A DNA stretch of 64,000 bases. Origin: Polaribacter sp. WD7 (lineage in GTDB: Bacteria; Bacteroidota; Bacteroidia; Flavobacteriales; Flavobacteriaceae). Positions 26,279-34,617 of the stretch are shown in pieces (position 1 is the stretch's first letter; each line of letters opens with the position of its first letter). The stretch spans positions 124,001-188,000 of the forward strand of contig NZ_QPEJ01000014.1 of assembly GCF_003335085.1 (NCBI RefSeq). Reading direction: 5' to 3'. The notes under the pieces were generated by a model. That model was given only the letters and a program-made list of their open reading frames with translations. It had not been told where the DNA came from and ran no database searches. A program made the position numbers and the translations under genes.

Positions 26279-26644
26279 TTAATTGTTTAATGCACCTGCT
26301 TCTACCCAACAACTAATAGCTTGTATTTCTTCATCTGTTAAACTTCCTCCTATTGGCATTGTTCTTCTAACAACTTCAGATCTTATAATTATTGCATTTG
26401 CACTAGCGTTTTCAAAAGTTTCTAAATTTGGTGGTTGCCCTCCGTTTGTACTGTGGCAAGTTGTACAGTTATTATCTAAAATTGGTCTTACATTAAGAGT
26501 ATATGTAATTGTACTACAAGGATCTTCTATGGCAGGGTCATCATTAATTACAACCTCTTCATCTACGTTTGTTAAACATGAGGCAAAAACGAATCCTACA
26601 AAAAGTAGAAAAAAATGTTTTTTTATTTGAACGCTGTTTTTCAT
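26279..26644 (-). CDS. c-type cytochrome lipoprotein (left cassette)
   Basis: The N-terminus is a lipoprotein signal (FLLFVGFVFASC, lipid-anchored Cys near residue 23). The mature part has one haem c site, CTTCH (near residue 59), preceded by VRPILDNN and followed by RRTMPIGGSLTDEE, where Met is the likely second axial ligand, and ISCWVEAGALNN at the end. This is a small monohaem cytochrome for periplasmic electron transfer. It heads the four-gene left operon; the right cassette lacks a counterpart. The electron partner is unknown. Confidence 0.85.
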   Translation of the reverse strand: MKNSVQIKKHFFLLFVGFVFASCLTNVDEEVVINDDPAIEDPCSTITYTLNVRPILDNNCTTCHSTNGGQPPNLETFENASANAIIIRSEVVRRTMPIGGSLTDEEIQAISCWVEAGALNN

Positions 26645-26710
26645 AATGTTTGTTTTTAAATTCTTGTGTAAAGTAACTACAATTAAACAGTTTACAAACC
26701 CTTGAGTTTT

Positions 26711-26740
26711 ATGAAAAGGAAAAAAAACAGGTGAAAAAGG
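26711..26740 (-). promoter_or_regulatory. Candidate LytTR operator (direct repeats) upstream of the left cassette
   Basis: Read on the minus strand, CCTTTTTCAC and CCTTTTCAT repeat with 21 bp start to start, the two-helical-turn spacing expected for paired LytTR sites. It lies about 70-95 bp before the cytochrome start. Further down, TTTG and TACTTTAC stand 19 bp apart as a possible promoter. The tract is T-rich, so chance similarity is possible. Confidence 0.3.
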
Positions 26741-26780
26741 AAAAAAAAGCTTTAAAAAAATTGTAAAAATAGCTTTAAGT

Positions 26781-27881
26781 TTACATGTTAAGCCACTGTT
26801 TAAATTCTGCTGCTTTATTTTTACTTATAATAATTTCTTCAGACGTTTTAGACCTTAGTAATATTTTCAATTGGCTTTTTCCATATTTAATAATCTTATC
26901 TATGGCTGCAATACTGATTATAAATTGTCTGTTTGCTCTAAAAAATAGTGACTCGTCTAAATTGGCATACATATCATCTAAACTTGCATTAGTTGTAGAC
27001 CTTTTTCCATCAAAACATACTACATAAGTAATTGTATTTTCTGTATATATAAATGCAATATCTTTTATTGGTGTAGGTACTAACTCATTTCTTATATAGG
27101 TTAAAATTCTTTTTCGTTCTTTATCTGAGGTTTCTTCTGTAATCTTATTTTCTTGAGTTACTTCTACCATTTTTTCTCTATAAGACACCAGATCTGTATT
27201 TAACTTAGATAAACTGACCACTTCTGTTGCTAGAGAAGAATTTTTTAATTCTAATTGCTTTTCATAAGCACTCCCTATTATTCTAACAGCTAAAAATGAC
27301 AATACAATAACCAAAATACCCATTATTAAAAAAATGAGATAAAAATTATTTTTTAGAGCACTCATTTGGTTTCGTATACTAATAACATTTACGTTTGCTG
27401 CTACAATTAAATCGGACTTTTTTATTGGAGATACATGTATAACCTCAGAAATGATAGTTTTTTCTGAATCGATAGCATTCTTTACTAATATATCATACAA
27501 GTCATCAGAAGAGTTTTGCTCTTTTAAGGAAGACAACAAAGACTCACTCGAATTGATTGGCAACCCTAATTCCACCACATTTGGATGACAGACAATTTTA
27601 CCTCCCCAATCAAACACACTAATAAACCAACTATCTGTATTGGTCTTGGAAATAGTTTCTTGTACATTTTTAATAACTTGGTCTCTAGAAATTCCTTGTT
27701 CAAATTGATAATTGATAAAATTAGCAACTTCGTTTGCCTCTCTTTTGGTAGATTCTACTTGAACTTCTATGAGTTGATTTGCACTAACTTTTATAAAATA
27801 TTGTGATGCTATTAACGCTACAAATAAAAAAATTACGGCTATAGAGAAAAAGGTTAAAAAATATAATCTATCTTTTTTCAT
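26781..27881 (-). CDS. Membrane-bound LytTR regulator with extracytoplasmic Cache-like sensor
   Basis: The first membrane helix (residues 8-28) precedes a periplasmic sensor (about 30-175) with the Cache-type element WFISVFDWGGKIVCHPNVVELG. A second helix (about 178-200), a coiled coil (about 210-260) and a C-terminal LytTR DNA-binding domain (about 265-366; PIKDIAFIYTENTITYVVCFDG, LFFRANRQFIISIAAIDKI) complete it. It is a one-component transmembrane regulator. It lies between two paralogous cassettes, transcribed in the same direction as the left one and away from the right one, and probably controls both. The ligand is unknown. Confidence 0.88.
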   Translation of the reverse strand: MKKDRLYFLTFFSIAVIFLFVALIASQYFIKVSANQLIEVQVESTKREANEVANFINYQFEQGISRDQVIKNVQETISKTNTDSWFISVFDWGGKIVCHPNVVELGLPINSSESLLSSLKEQNSSDDLYDILVKNAIDSEKTIISEVIHVSPIKKSDLIVAANVNVISIRNQMSALKNNFYLIFLIMGILVIVLSFLAVRIIGSAYEKQLELKNSSLATEVVSLSKLNTDLVSYREKMVEVTQENKITEETSDKERKRILTYIRNELVPTPIKDIAFIYTENTITYVVCFDGKRSTTNASLDDMYANLDESLFFRANRQFIISIAAIDKIIKYGKSQLKILLRSKTSEEIIISKNKAAEFKQWLNM

Positions 27882-27952
27882 GGTAAATATTGAGTCTCAA
27901 AAATAAGACTATTTTATTTTTTTAGCACATCTTTTTATTGTTTCAAGTTTAA

Positions 27953-27985
27953 TTTTTCACTTTTCAGATTATTTTTTTTCTTAAA
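27953..27985 (+). promoter_or_regulatory. Candidate LytTR operator upstream of the right cassette
   Basis: TTTTTCAC (27953-27960) is followed about 21-22 bp later by TTTTTCTTA, an arrangement like that found before the left cassette. It sits about 40-70 bp before the OB-fold start codon. Low sequence complexity makes this tentative. Confidence 0.25.
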
Positions 27986-28025
27986 ACCCCTAAGTTTTAC
28001 TTTCTTTGAGGTAATATTTAAAAAA

Positions 28026-28463
28026 ATGTCTAAAAATAAAATTATCATTACTTTAACAATATTCATACTAGCAATAGTAACTGTAGCTGTTTTTGTTATG
28101 CCTTATTTTAAAGACACTAACACCAATATAAAAAATGTAACTTCTGAAGCCAACTTAGATTCTAAAGATTTGGTAAATGCATATTTAGTAAATGAAAAAG
28201 AATCTAATACAACTTATACCGGAAAAGTGATTGAAATATCTGGTAAAGTAAAATCAGTTAGTTTTTTAAACAATAGAAGTACCGTAATACTATATGGTTT
28301 ACAAGAAAACTATGGAGTAATTTGTGATGTACACCCAAGTCAAGTACCGAAATTAAAATTATTAAAAATTAATCAAAAAATAATGGTAAAAGGAATCTGT
28401 AAAGGTTTTCTTAAAGATGTTATTTTACTAAATTGTTATATAGAGACCCAAATTAATGAATAA
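28026..28463 (+). CDS. Membrane-anchored OB-fold (tRNA_anti-like) protein (right cassette)
   Basis: It has the same architecture as the protein at 25858-26274: an N-terminal membrane helix (residues 6-27) and a periplasmic OB-fold with YTGKVIEISGKVKSV and KIMVKGICKGFLKDVILLNCYI. The paired cysteines (VICDV, KGICKG) are conserved between the two. The intervening residues differ substantially, so the duplication is old. It is the first gene of the right cassette and overlaps the yceI gene by 8 bp. Confidence 0.78.
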   Translation: MSKNKIIITLTIFILAIVTVAVFVMPYFKDTNTNIKNVTSEANLDSKDLVNAYLVNEKESNTTYTGKVIEISGKVKSVSFLNNRSTVILYGLQENYGVICDVHPSQVPKLKLLKINQKIMVKGICKGFLKDVILLNCYIETQINE

Positions 28464-29001
28464 ACGTTTACTTCTTCTTTTATTGTCTTTTTTTGCTACG
28501 CATCTTACAAATGCTCAAGATGAATTTATAGCTCGCCAAGGACAAGTTTCTTTTTTTTCTTATGCATCTGTAGAAAATATTGAAGCTCAGAATAATCAGG
28601 TATTGAGCATCTTAGATGTTGCTAATAAAAAAATAGCGGTAAGTATGTTAATGCGTGCTTTTGTATTTAAAAAAGACTTAATGTATGAGCATTTTAATGA
28701 AAGTTACGTTGAATCTGATATTTACCCTAAAGCTACTTTTGAGGGAAATATTATCGATTTTGATACAAAAGCATCAAATCAGGTAAAAATAATTGAGGGG
28801 AATTTAAATATTCATGGTATTACAAAAAAAACCAACCTAAAAGCTACTATTTCAAAAGATGAAAATGCGTATTTAATTACTGGAGAATTTGTAGTTTTAG
28901 TTAACGATTTTGATATTAAAATACCTCCCGTACTAACTAGTAATATTGCAAAATCTATTACTTTAAAGTTTACTTTTCAATACCAACCTTATGAAGAATA
29001 G
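28456..29001 (+). CDS. YceI family protein (right cassette)
   Basis: A signal peptide (MNKRLLLLLLSFFATHLTNA) leads to a YceI lipocalin-like barrel of the same 181-residue length as the left copy: GQVSFFSYASVENIEAQNNQVLS, HFNESYVESDIYPKATFEGN and NLNIHGITKKTNLKA. It probably binds a hydrophobic ligand in the periplasm. It overlaps both neighbours (8 and 11 bp), indicating tight translational coupling that is absent from the left cassette. Confidence 0.92.
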   Translation: MNKRLLLLLLSFFATHLTNAQDEFIARQGQVSFFSYASVENIEAQNNQVLSILDVANKKIAVSMLMRAFVFKKDLMYEHFNESYVESDIYPKATFEGNIIDFDTKASNQVKIIEGNLNIHGITKKTNLKATISKDENAYLITGEFVVLVNDFDIKIPPVLTSNIAKSITLKFTFQYQPYEE

Positions 29002-29899
29002 AACACATCCTTTTTTAATTTTAGTACTACTATTTGTATCTCATTTTTCAACAAATGCACAAGACCTCTTAAAAAAGTTAGACAAAGAGCATAAAGATAC
29101 TCCACAGTATAAAATTGCTACTTTTAAAACCACCAGAATAGGACTTGGTCACTCTATAGAGACTCGTAAAAAAGGTACTTTAGAAATTTCTTTATACAAC
29201 AGATACTGGGACAAACCAAACACCCAAAGTCAGCGTTTTTTAGCAGATGAGGTTAATACAAGATATGGTTTATCGTATTCTTTTTCTAATGATTTTACCG
29301 TAGGTTTTGGATATGCTAATTTTGATAAAATCTCTGATGGATTTATTAAATACAAATTGGTAAAACAACGTGTACATGATAAAAAATCACCTTTAAGTAT
29401 TACATTAGTACAATCTCTATCTCATCGTAAATTTGATAATGCTAATACTAATCTATATAGTCCTAGCTCATCAGAAAATAAGTATTCTTTTACTACACAG
29501 GCTCTAATTGCTAGAAAATTTAGCCCTGAATTATCTTTACAAATATCACCTTCTTTTGTTTATAGAGCTTCTTCTAACAACAACAATAACCCTAATGCAC
29601 AATTTGCTATTGGTTTTGGTGGTAGGCATAAAATTAACACTCATACTTCTATTGTTTCAGAATACTTTTATGTGGTAAATCCTGTAAAATCTATAGATAC
29701 TTTTAACTCTTTTTTAATTGGAATTAATTGGGAAGTTAGTGATTTAATGTTGCAGTTTCACCTAACCAATGCTAGAAATTTTGCAGAAGATACCTTTATA
29801 ACAGAAACTGCAAATAATTTTAATTTTAAAGACCCTAACTTACACTTTGGGTTTAATGCTACTTTTATTTTACATACTAAAAAAAGAACTTTTAAATAG
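28991..29899 (+). CDS. DUF5777 family beta-barrel protein (right cassette)
   Basis: A signal peptide (cleavage after HFSTNA, near residue 24) and QDLLKKLDKEHKDTPQYKIATFKTTRIGLGHSIETRKKGTLE introduce a barrel-like sequence. It ends LHFGFNATFILHTKKRTFK. It is a 302-residue paralogue of the protein at 24432-25298, a little longer because of loop insertions (for example SSNNNNNPNAQ). It is the last gene of the right cassette, overlapping yceI by 11 bp. No clear terminator follows. Confidence 0.82.
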   Translation: MKNRTHPFLILVLLFVSHFSTNAQDLLKKLDKEHKDTPQYKIATFKTTRIGLGHSIETRKKGTLEISLYNRYWDKPNTQSQRFLADEVNTRYGLSYSFSNDFTVGFGYANFDKISDGFIKYKLVKQRVHDKKSPLSITLVQSLSHRKFDNANTNLYSPSSSENKYSFTTQALIARKFSPELSLQISPSFVYRASSNNNNNPNAQFAIGFGGRHKINTHTSIVSEYFYVVNPVKSIDTFNSFLIGINWEVSDLMLQFHLTNARNFAEDTFITETANNFNFKDPNLHFGFNATFILHTKKRTFK

Positions 29900-29957
29900 A
29901 GCTTTATTTTTAGACTCCACTCAGTAAAAAAATTACATTACAAAAAATTAGAGCTAA

Positions 29958-30209
29958 AAACTTAAAATTAATGATTTCAAAATCAATGACACATTTAAAA
30001 TTCTATCACTTCAAAATAAAGATTTTAAAATGTCATCCTATAAATCAATAAAATACCAAGTTAATATTTTTAATGTATTGGGTTTAAAAACTGAAACCGA
30101 AATCTTTTTTGTAAAAGAAATTGAACTTGACTTACCTCATTATCCTTCAGGAATTTATTTTATAAATTTAAAGTCAGAAAATAATAGGTTTAAAAAAATA
30201 AAAAAATAA
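29958..30209 (+). pseudogene. Orphan T9SS C-terminal sorting-domain fragment
   Basis: An open frame encodes, from the ATG at 30030, 59 residues including VNIFNVLGLKTE, ELDLPHYPSGIYFINLKSE and a basic end FKKIKK. This is the standard second half of a type A T9SS sorting domain. The frame is open back to 29958, where a TAA stands, and no cargo domain or signal peptide exists upstream. It is most simply the leftover 3' end of a deleted secreted-protein gene. Confidence 0.6.
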
Positions 30210-30298
30210 ACGTGTTGCCTCTTATGATGATATATACTTTTGATTAAAAGTTTCTTAAATCAAAATACAGTCTCCATCAACAAACTATATTTAGTTAA

Positions 30299-31144
30299 TT
30301 AAAATCTATTATCGCCGTCTAATAAATCTCCTATACCTCCCAAAACACTGCCTTCACCTTTTTTTCCACTACCAGTTCTAGGAGCCATAGCCAAGACTCT
30401 TCCTGCTAGCCTGCTAAAAGGTAAAGACTGTATATATACCGTTCCAGGACCACGTAATGTTGCAAAAAACAATCCTTCCCCTCCAAAAATGGTATTTTTT
30501 ATACCACCCACAAACTCAATATCATAATCTATTTCTTGCGTAAAACCTACAATACAACCTGTATCTACTCTTAGAACTTCCCCTGATTGTAAAACTCTTT
30601 TAGCCATTGTTCCTCCTGCATGAACAAAACCTAAGCCATCCCCTTCTATTTTTTGCATGATAAATCCTTCTCCACCAAACAAACCTCTACCTAGTTTTTT
30701 TGAAAATTCAATTCCGATTGAAACTCCTTTAGCTGCACACAAAAAGGCGTCTTTTTGACAGATAAATTTACCACCAAATTCCATTAAGTCTATAGGTACA
30801 ATTTTTCCAGGATAAGGAGAGGCAAATGATATTTTCTTTTTTCCAACACCGGCATTTGTAAAAACAGTCATAAACAAACTCTCTCCCGTCAATAGTCTTT
30901 TTCCTGCCGAAAAAAGTTTACCTAACACCCCTTTTTCTTGTTTAGAACCATCACCAAAAATAGTATTCATGGTAATCGCATCATCCATCATCATAAAAGT
31001 TCCTGCTTCAGCAACAACACCTTCTTGTGGGTCTAATTCTATTTCTACAAATTGCATCTCTTCTCCATAAATTTTATAATCTATTTCATGAGCATTCATC
31101 TGTTTTTTATTTGAAGATTGATTTGGTAATTTGTCTTGATACAT
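30299..31144 (-). CDS. TIGR00266/AIM24 family protein
   Basis: This 281-residue protein has the Gly-rich beta-prism pattern of the AIM24/TIGR00266 family: [26 protein letters not shown] (near residue 30), [38 protein letters not shown] and [31 protein letters not shown]. Function is unknown; the mitochondrial relative helps organise inner-membrane complexes. An internal ATG 45 bp downstream (MNAHEIDYK) is an equally plausible start, since the first 15 residues are polar and low in complexity. It is divergent from the small ORF at 31308. Confidence 0.9.
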   Translation of the reverse strand: MYQDKLPNQSSNKKQMNAHEIDYKIYGEEMQFVEIELDPQEGVVAEAGTFMMMDDAITMNTIFGDGSKQEKGVLGKLFSAGKRLLTGESLFMTVFTNAGVGKKKISFASPYPGKIVPIDLMEFGGKFICQKDAFLCAAKGVSIGIEFSKKLGRGLFGGEGFIMQKIEGDGLGFVHAGGTMAKRVLQSGEVLRVDTGCIVGFTQEIDYDIEFVGGIKNTIFGGEGLFFATLRGPGTVYIQSLPFSRLAGRVLAMAPRTGSGKKGEGSVLGGIGDLLDGDNRF

Positions 31145-31251
31145 CTTTTTTTGGTTTTTATATTAGGATTAGAAGACGTTTATGTGTTTTTGTTACAATG
31201 ATTCATAATTATTTAACATTTTCTTTAACGGATGCGTATTTGTAAAATTAT

Positions 31252-31259
31252 TATTTTTG
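31252..31259 (+). promoter_or_regulatory. Candidate -7 promoter element for the 48-residue ORF
   Basis: TATTTTTG fits TAnnTTTG exactly, 48 bp before the start of the small ORF. No TTG stands at 19-21 bp upstream, so only half the promoter is recognisable. Confidence 0.35.
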
Positions 31260-31307
31260 ATTTTGTTGATGAAAAGCAAAAAGTATACAATTTAAAAATA
31301 TTTGATT

Positions 31308-31454
31308 ATGAAATACTTAACACCAGAAATAGAAGCATTGTCTAAAAAATATGAGGTTACAAAGTCTTTAGCTCGTACCAGTACTTCTTGTGGAATTTTT
31401 CAAGATTGCGATTATAAAGAAGAGCGACCAAAACCTTATCATAAAAAAAAATAA
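31308..31454 (+). CDS. Small Cys-containing protein of 48 residues, unknown
   Basis: The ATG frame encodes a polar peptide: a helical first half (MKYLTPEIEALSKKYEVTKS), a Thr/Ser/Cys stretch (RTSTSCGIFQDCD, two cysteines) and a basic tail (RPKPYHKKK). It has no signal peptide or membrane helix. Codon composition looks like coding DNA, and the stop codon abuts the stop of the convergent DUF4442 gene with no spare base, which supports a real gene. It has its own candidate promoter. I do not recognise the family; a regulator, metal-binding peptide or peptide precursor are all possible. Confidence 0.55.
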   Translation: MKYLTPEIEALSKKYEVTKSLARTSTSCGIFQDCDYKEERPKPYHKKK

Positions 31455-31910
31455 TTACGATTTTACTTTTAAACTCCACTCAAATTTAAAGGTAGATACT
31501 GTAATTCCTTCTTCATTAACTCCTTGAGATGTTAAGTTAACAGTCTGACCTTTTTTAGTAGCTATACATTTTTGAATAGTTGATGCTATTAACGCTGCAT
31601 CACTACACGTAAAAACAATTTTCCCTGTAGCTTTTTTAAAAAATGCTGCTTCTTGTTTGGTTACCAACATAGATACTTTTTTTTGCGACGCTTCAATCGC
31701 TTTCATTACAAGAGCCCCTGTACTCATTTCTGCAGCCATACCCTGAGCTGCCCAAAACATACTTTTAAATGGGTTTTGATTGATCCATTTATGATGTATT
31801 GACACAACACAAGAAATGCTATCTATTTTTTTTACACGCATTCTAGACAACCAACCAAGTGGTAATTTAAAAAACATGAATGCGTTTATTTTGCTTGGTG
31901 TTATCTTCAT
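31455..31910 (-). CDS. DUF4442 hotdog-like protein
   Basis: The protein (151 residues from this start) has PSKINAFMFFKLPLGWLSRMRVKKID at the N-terminus and HHKWINQNPFKSMFWAAQGMAAEMSTGALV in the centre, the pattern of DUF4442, a putative thioesterase group with a hotdog fold. I prefer the ATG at 31910 because family members begin a few residues before this segment; another ATG lies 21 bp upstream (31931). Substrate is unknown. It stands alone on the minus strand. Confidence 0.82.
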   Translation of the reverse strand: MKITPSKINAFMFFKLPLGWLSRMRVKKIDSISCVVSIHHKWINQNPFKSMFWAAQGMAAEMSTGALVMKAIEASQKKVSMLVTKQEAAFFKKATGKIVFTCSDAALIASTIQKCIATKKGQTVNLTSQGVNEEGITVSTFKFEWSLKVKS

Positions 31911-32059
31911 ACTCTCTTTTAATGTAAGCAAAATACTACTTTTTAAACAAACATGTAAAAAATTTAAAATGTTAATAAAATGTTAAATACAGGTACTATG
32001 TATTGCATAATACCTTTTTTTAGATATATATTTGCATAAGAAAGTATTATACATATAAA

Positions 32060-32491
32060 ATGATGAAACATAATAACGAAAATACCAACGCTTTTTTAAT
32101 ACATATATCTGCATTTGCAGGATTTATATTTCCTTTTGGAAATATAGTAACCCCTTTAATTGCGTGGCAAAGTCTAAAAGACAGAAGTCCTTTTTTAGAT
32201 GAACAAGGTAAAGAAGCTGTAAATTTTAATTTAAGCTACACTTTGTACGTATTTTTAATTTCTATCATTTTTATTCCTGTTGCTTTCGGATCATTTTTTA
32301 GAAATTGGGATAATTTTAATTTTCACACAAATTTTGACTTTAATTTTAACAACCTGTTTGGATTTATTGGCTTAGGCTCTCTAACAGGAATTATATACAT
32401 AATTGGTATTGCCTTGGTAATTATTGCATCATTAAAAGCCCGAGAAGGAGAAAACTACAAGTATCCATTTACCATAAAATTTATAAAATAA
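32060..32491 (+). CDS. DUF4870 domain membrane protein
   Basis: This 143-residue protein has three to four membrane segments. It contains the DUF4870 pattern HISAFAGFIFPFGNIVTPLIAW near the N-terminus, then LDEQGKEAVNFNLSYTLY, and ends LKAREGENYKYPFTIKFIK. The family is often found near PspC or PadR genes, as here, where it precedes the PadR gene by 15 bp. It is probably the first gene of an envelope-stress operon. Molecular function is unknown. Confidence 0.88.
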   Translation: MMKHNNENTNAFLIHISAFAGFIFPFGNIVTPLIAWQSLKDRSPFLDEQGKEAVNFNLSYTLYVFLISIIFIPVAFGSFFRNWDNFNFHTNFDFNFNNLFGFIGLGSLTGIIYIIGIALVIIASLKAREGENYKYPFTIKFIK

Positions 32492-32506
32492 TATAAACCA
32501 CAATAA

Positions 32507-32851
32507 ATGAAGATAGAAAACACAAAAGCACAAATGCGAAAAGGTGTTTTGGAGTATTGTATTTTATCCATATTAAAACATGGAGATGCTTATACCTCAG
32601 AAATACTTTCTACATTAAAAGCTGCTGAAATGATTGTGGTTGAAGGAACCATATATCCGTTATTAACGCGCTTAAAAAACGCTGGTTTACTAACCTATAG
32701 ATGGGAAGAATCAACCTCTGGACCGCCAAGAAAGTATTACGTTTTAACAGAAAACGGAGGCATGTTTTTAAAAGAATTAGATAAAACATGGGGCAATTTA
32801 GTAAATGCAGTAAACCAAGTAATTAGTAAAAAATCGACTACAAATGAATAA
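32507..32851 (+). CDS. PadR family transcriptional regulator
   Basis: This 114-residue winged-helix protein has the PadR signature: RKGVLEYCILSILKHGDAYTSEIL, VEGTIYPLLTRLKNAGLLTYRWEES and GPPRKYYVLTENG. It is a cytoplasmic dimeric repressor type; its effector is unknown. Its stop overlaps the start of the PspC gene by 8 bp, so it very likely regulates its own operon (DUF4870, PadR, PspC, DUF2807). Confidence 0.95.
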   Translation: MKIENTKAQMRKGVLEYCILSILKHGDAYTSEILSTLKAAEMIVVEGTIYPLLTRLKNAGLLTYRWEESTSGPPRKYYVLTENGGMFLKELDKTWGNLVNAVNQVISKKSTTNE

Positions 32852-34520
32852 GACTATTAACATAAATTTAGGTGGATTCTTTTTCCATATTGATGAAGTT
32901 GCTTATCAAAAATTAAAACGATATCTAGAGTCTATTTCTAGATCTTTAAGTGATGATCCGCAAGGAAAAAATGAAATCATTGCAGATATAGAAGCCCGTA
33001 TAAGCGAATTGCTTTCTGAAAAAATAACAGATGCAAGACAAGTTGTTAATGAAAGTGATATTGATGATATTATAAAAATAATGGGGCAACCAGAAGATTA
33101 TGCAGAAGCAGAAGAAAATTACAATGACGCTAGCTATTCTTACAAAAGAAATAATGCTTCTGGAAAAAAATTATTTAGAGACCCAGATGATAAATTTTTA
33201 GGTGGTGTTGCCTCTGGTATAGCGCACTATTTTGATGTAGATCCTATTTGGATTCGTTTAGGGTTGCTTGCTCTATTTTTTGGGGCTGGTTTTGGTGTTA
33301 TTCTGTATATAATTCTTTGGGTTTTGTTACCTGAAGCAAAAACAACTGCCGAAAAGTTACAGATGGAAGGTGAGCCTGTAAATATTGATAATATTGAGAA
33401 AAAAATTAGAGAAGAGTTTCACAGCGTTTCTGAAAATGTAAAAGATTTTGCCAATAATGCTTCTGATAGGATTAAAGAAGGGGCTAATGAAATTTCTCAA
33501 AAAGTAAACAATTCTTTGAAGGGAAAGGGCAGAAAAAATAACGGCTTGCAAGATTTCTTTGAAACTATAGGAAAAATCATTTTGGTATTTTTTAAAGTTA
33601 TCGGAAAGTTTATTGGGGCATTACTTGTATTTGTTGCGGCAGCTGTTATTTTATCACTAATTATTGGTGGGTTTTCTGTTGGAAGTTTAGAGTGGTTAAA
33701 TGTAAATATAGACGGAGCGTTTGTACAATACCCTCCTTTCTTTTACGATGCAATACTACCCAAATGGTTACTAACCTTAACGGGTTTTTTGCTAATTGGT
33801 ATTCCTTTTTTAACCTTGTTGGTTTTGGGTTTAAGAATTTTGTCTAGTAATGTTAAAAAATTTAGCAAAGCAACATCATTGATACTCTTAGGTATTTGGG
33901 TTGCTTCTTTACTAACCTTAGTCTTTACAGGGTTAGATTTTGGAACATCACACGCAAATTATGGTCAAAATATAGAGCAATTACCTTTAAATCATGTAAA
34001 AAACGATACTATTCATTTAAAAATGACAAATGATGATGCGCTATATTATCAACATAATTTAAGAAGAACTTCTCGTAAACATGAGGTGGAAATAGATGGT
34101 AAAACTAAAGTATATTCTAATTATGTAAAAGTTGATGTCAAAAAAAGTCCATCCAACAAAGCCTATATCATCATTCAAAAAGAATCTCGAGGAAAAACTA
34201 GAAGTAGTGCCAATAAGAATGCTGAAAAGATTGAGTATAACTACGAAATTAAAGGTAAAGACATTGTTTTAAATGCCTATTATTTGTCAGATTTTAAAAA
34301 TCTTTGGAAAGATGAAGAAATAAATATCACGTTTTATATTCCAGAAGGTATAACTGTTTATTTTGACAATTCTATCAGAAATTTTTTACATGATGTAAAA
34401 AATGATAAAGATATCTATGATAAAGACATGGTTAATCATCATTTTTTAATGACTAAAAAAACATTATCCTGTACAGATTGTATAGATAATGATGTTCTAA
34501 ACAATCAAAAATCTATCTAA
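32844..34520 (+). CDS. PspC domain-containing membrane protein
   Basis: Residues 1-90 form a cytoplasmic helical domain (HIDEVAYQKLKRYLESI, EIIADIEARISELLSEK). The PspC domain follows at about 110-170 (KKLFRDPDDKFLGGVASGIAHYFDVDPIWIRL then two hydrophobic segments). A linker and three further membrane helices (about 240-370) lead to a C-terminal extracytoplasmic beta domain. PspC proteins sense or protect against inner-membrane stress. At 558 residues it is the long Bacteroidetes form. It overlaps the PadR gene, and a DUF2807 gene lies 97 bp downstream. Confidence 0.9.
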   Translation: MNKTININLGGFFFHIDEVAYQKLKRYLESISRSLSDDPQGKNEIIADIEARISELLSEKITDARQVVNESDIDDIIKIMGQPEDYAEAEENYNDASYSYKRNNASGKKLFRDPDDKFLGGVASGIAHYFDVDPIWIRLGLLALFFGAGFGVILYIILWVLLPEAKTTAEKLQMEGEPVNIDNIEKKIREEFHSVSENVKDFANNASDRIKEGANEISQKVNNSLKGKGRKNNGLQDFFETIGKIILVFFKVIGKFIGALLVFVAAAVILSLIIGGFSVGSLEWLNVNIDGAFVQYPPFFYDAILPKWLLTLTGFLLIGIPFLTLLVLGLRILSSNVKKFSKATSLILLGIWVASLLTLVFTGLDFGTSHANYGQNIEQLPLNHVKNDTIHLKMTNDDALYYQHNLRRTSRKHEVEIDGKTKVYSNYVKVDVKKSPSNKAYIIIQKESRGKTRSSANKNAEKIEYNYEIKGKDIVLNAYYLSDFKNLWKDEEINITFYIPEGITVYFDNSIRNFLHDVKNDKDIYDKDMVNHHFLMTKKTLSCTDCIDNDVLNNQKSI

Positions 34521-34617
34521 ATCTACAATTCAGTAAAAAAATACAACAACTGAGCAACCAAATTTTGGTTTTAAGCATCTATAAAATGACTTTTACCATC
34601 TAAACAAACTAGAACTC

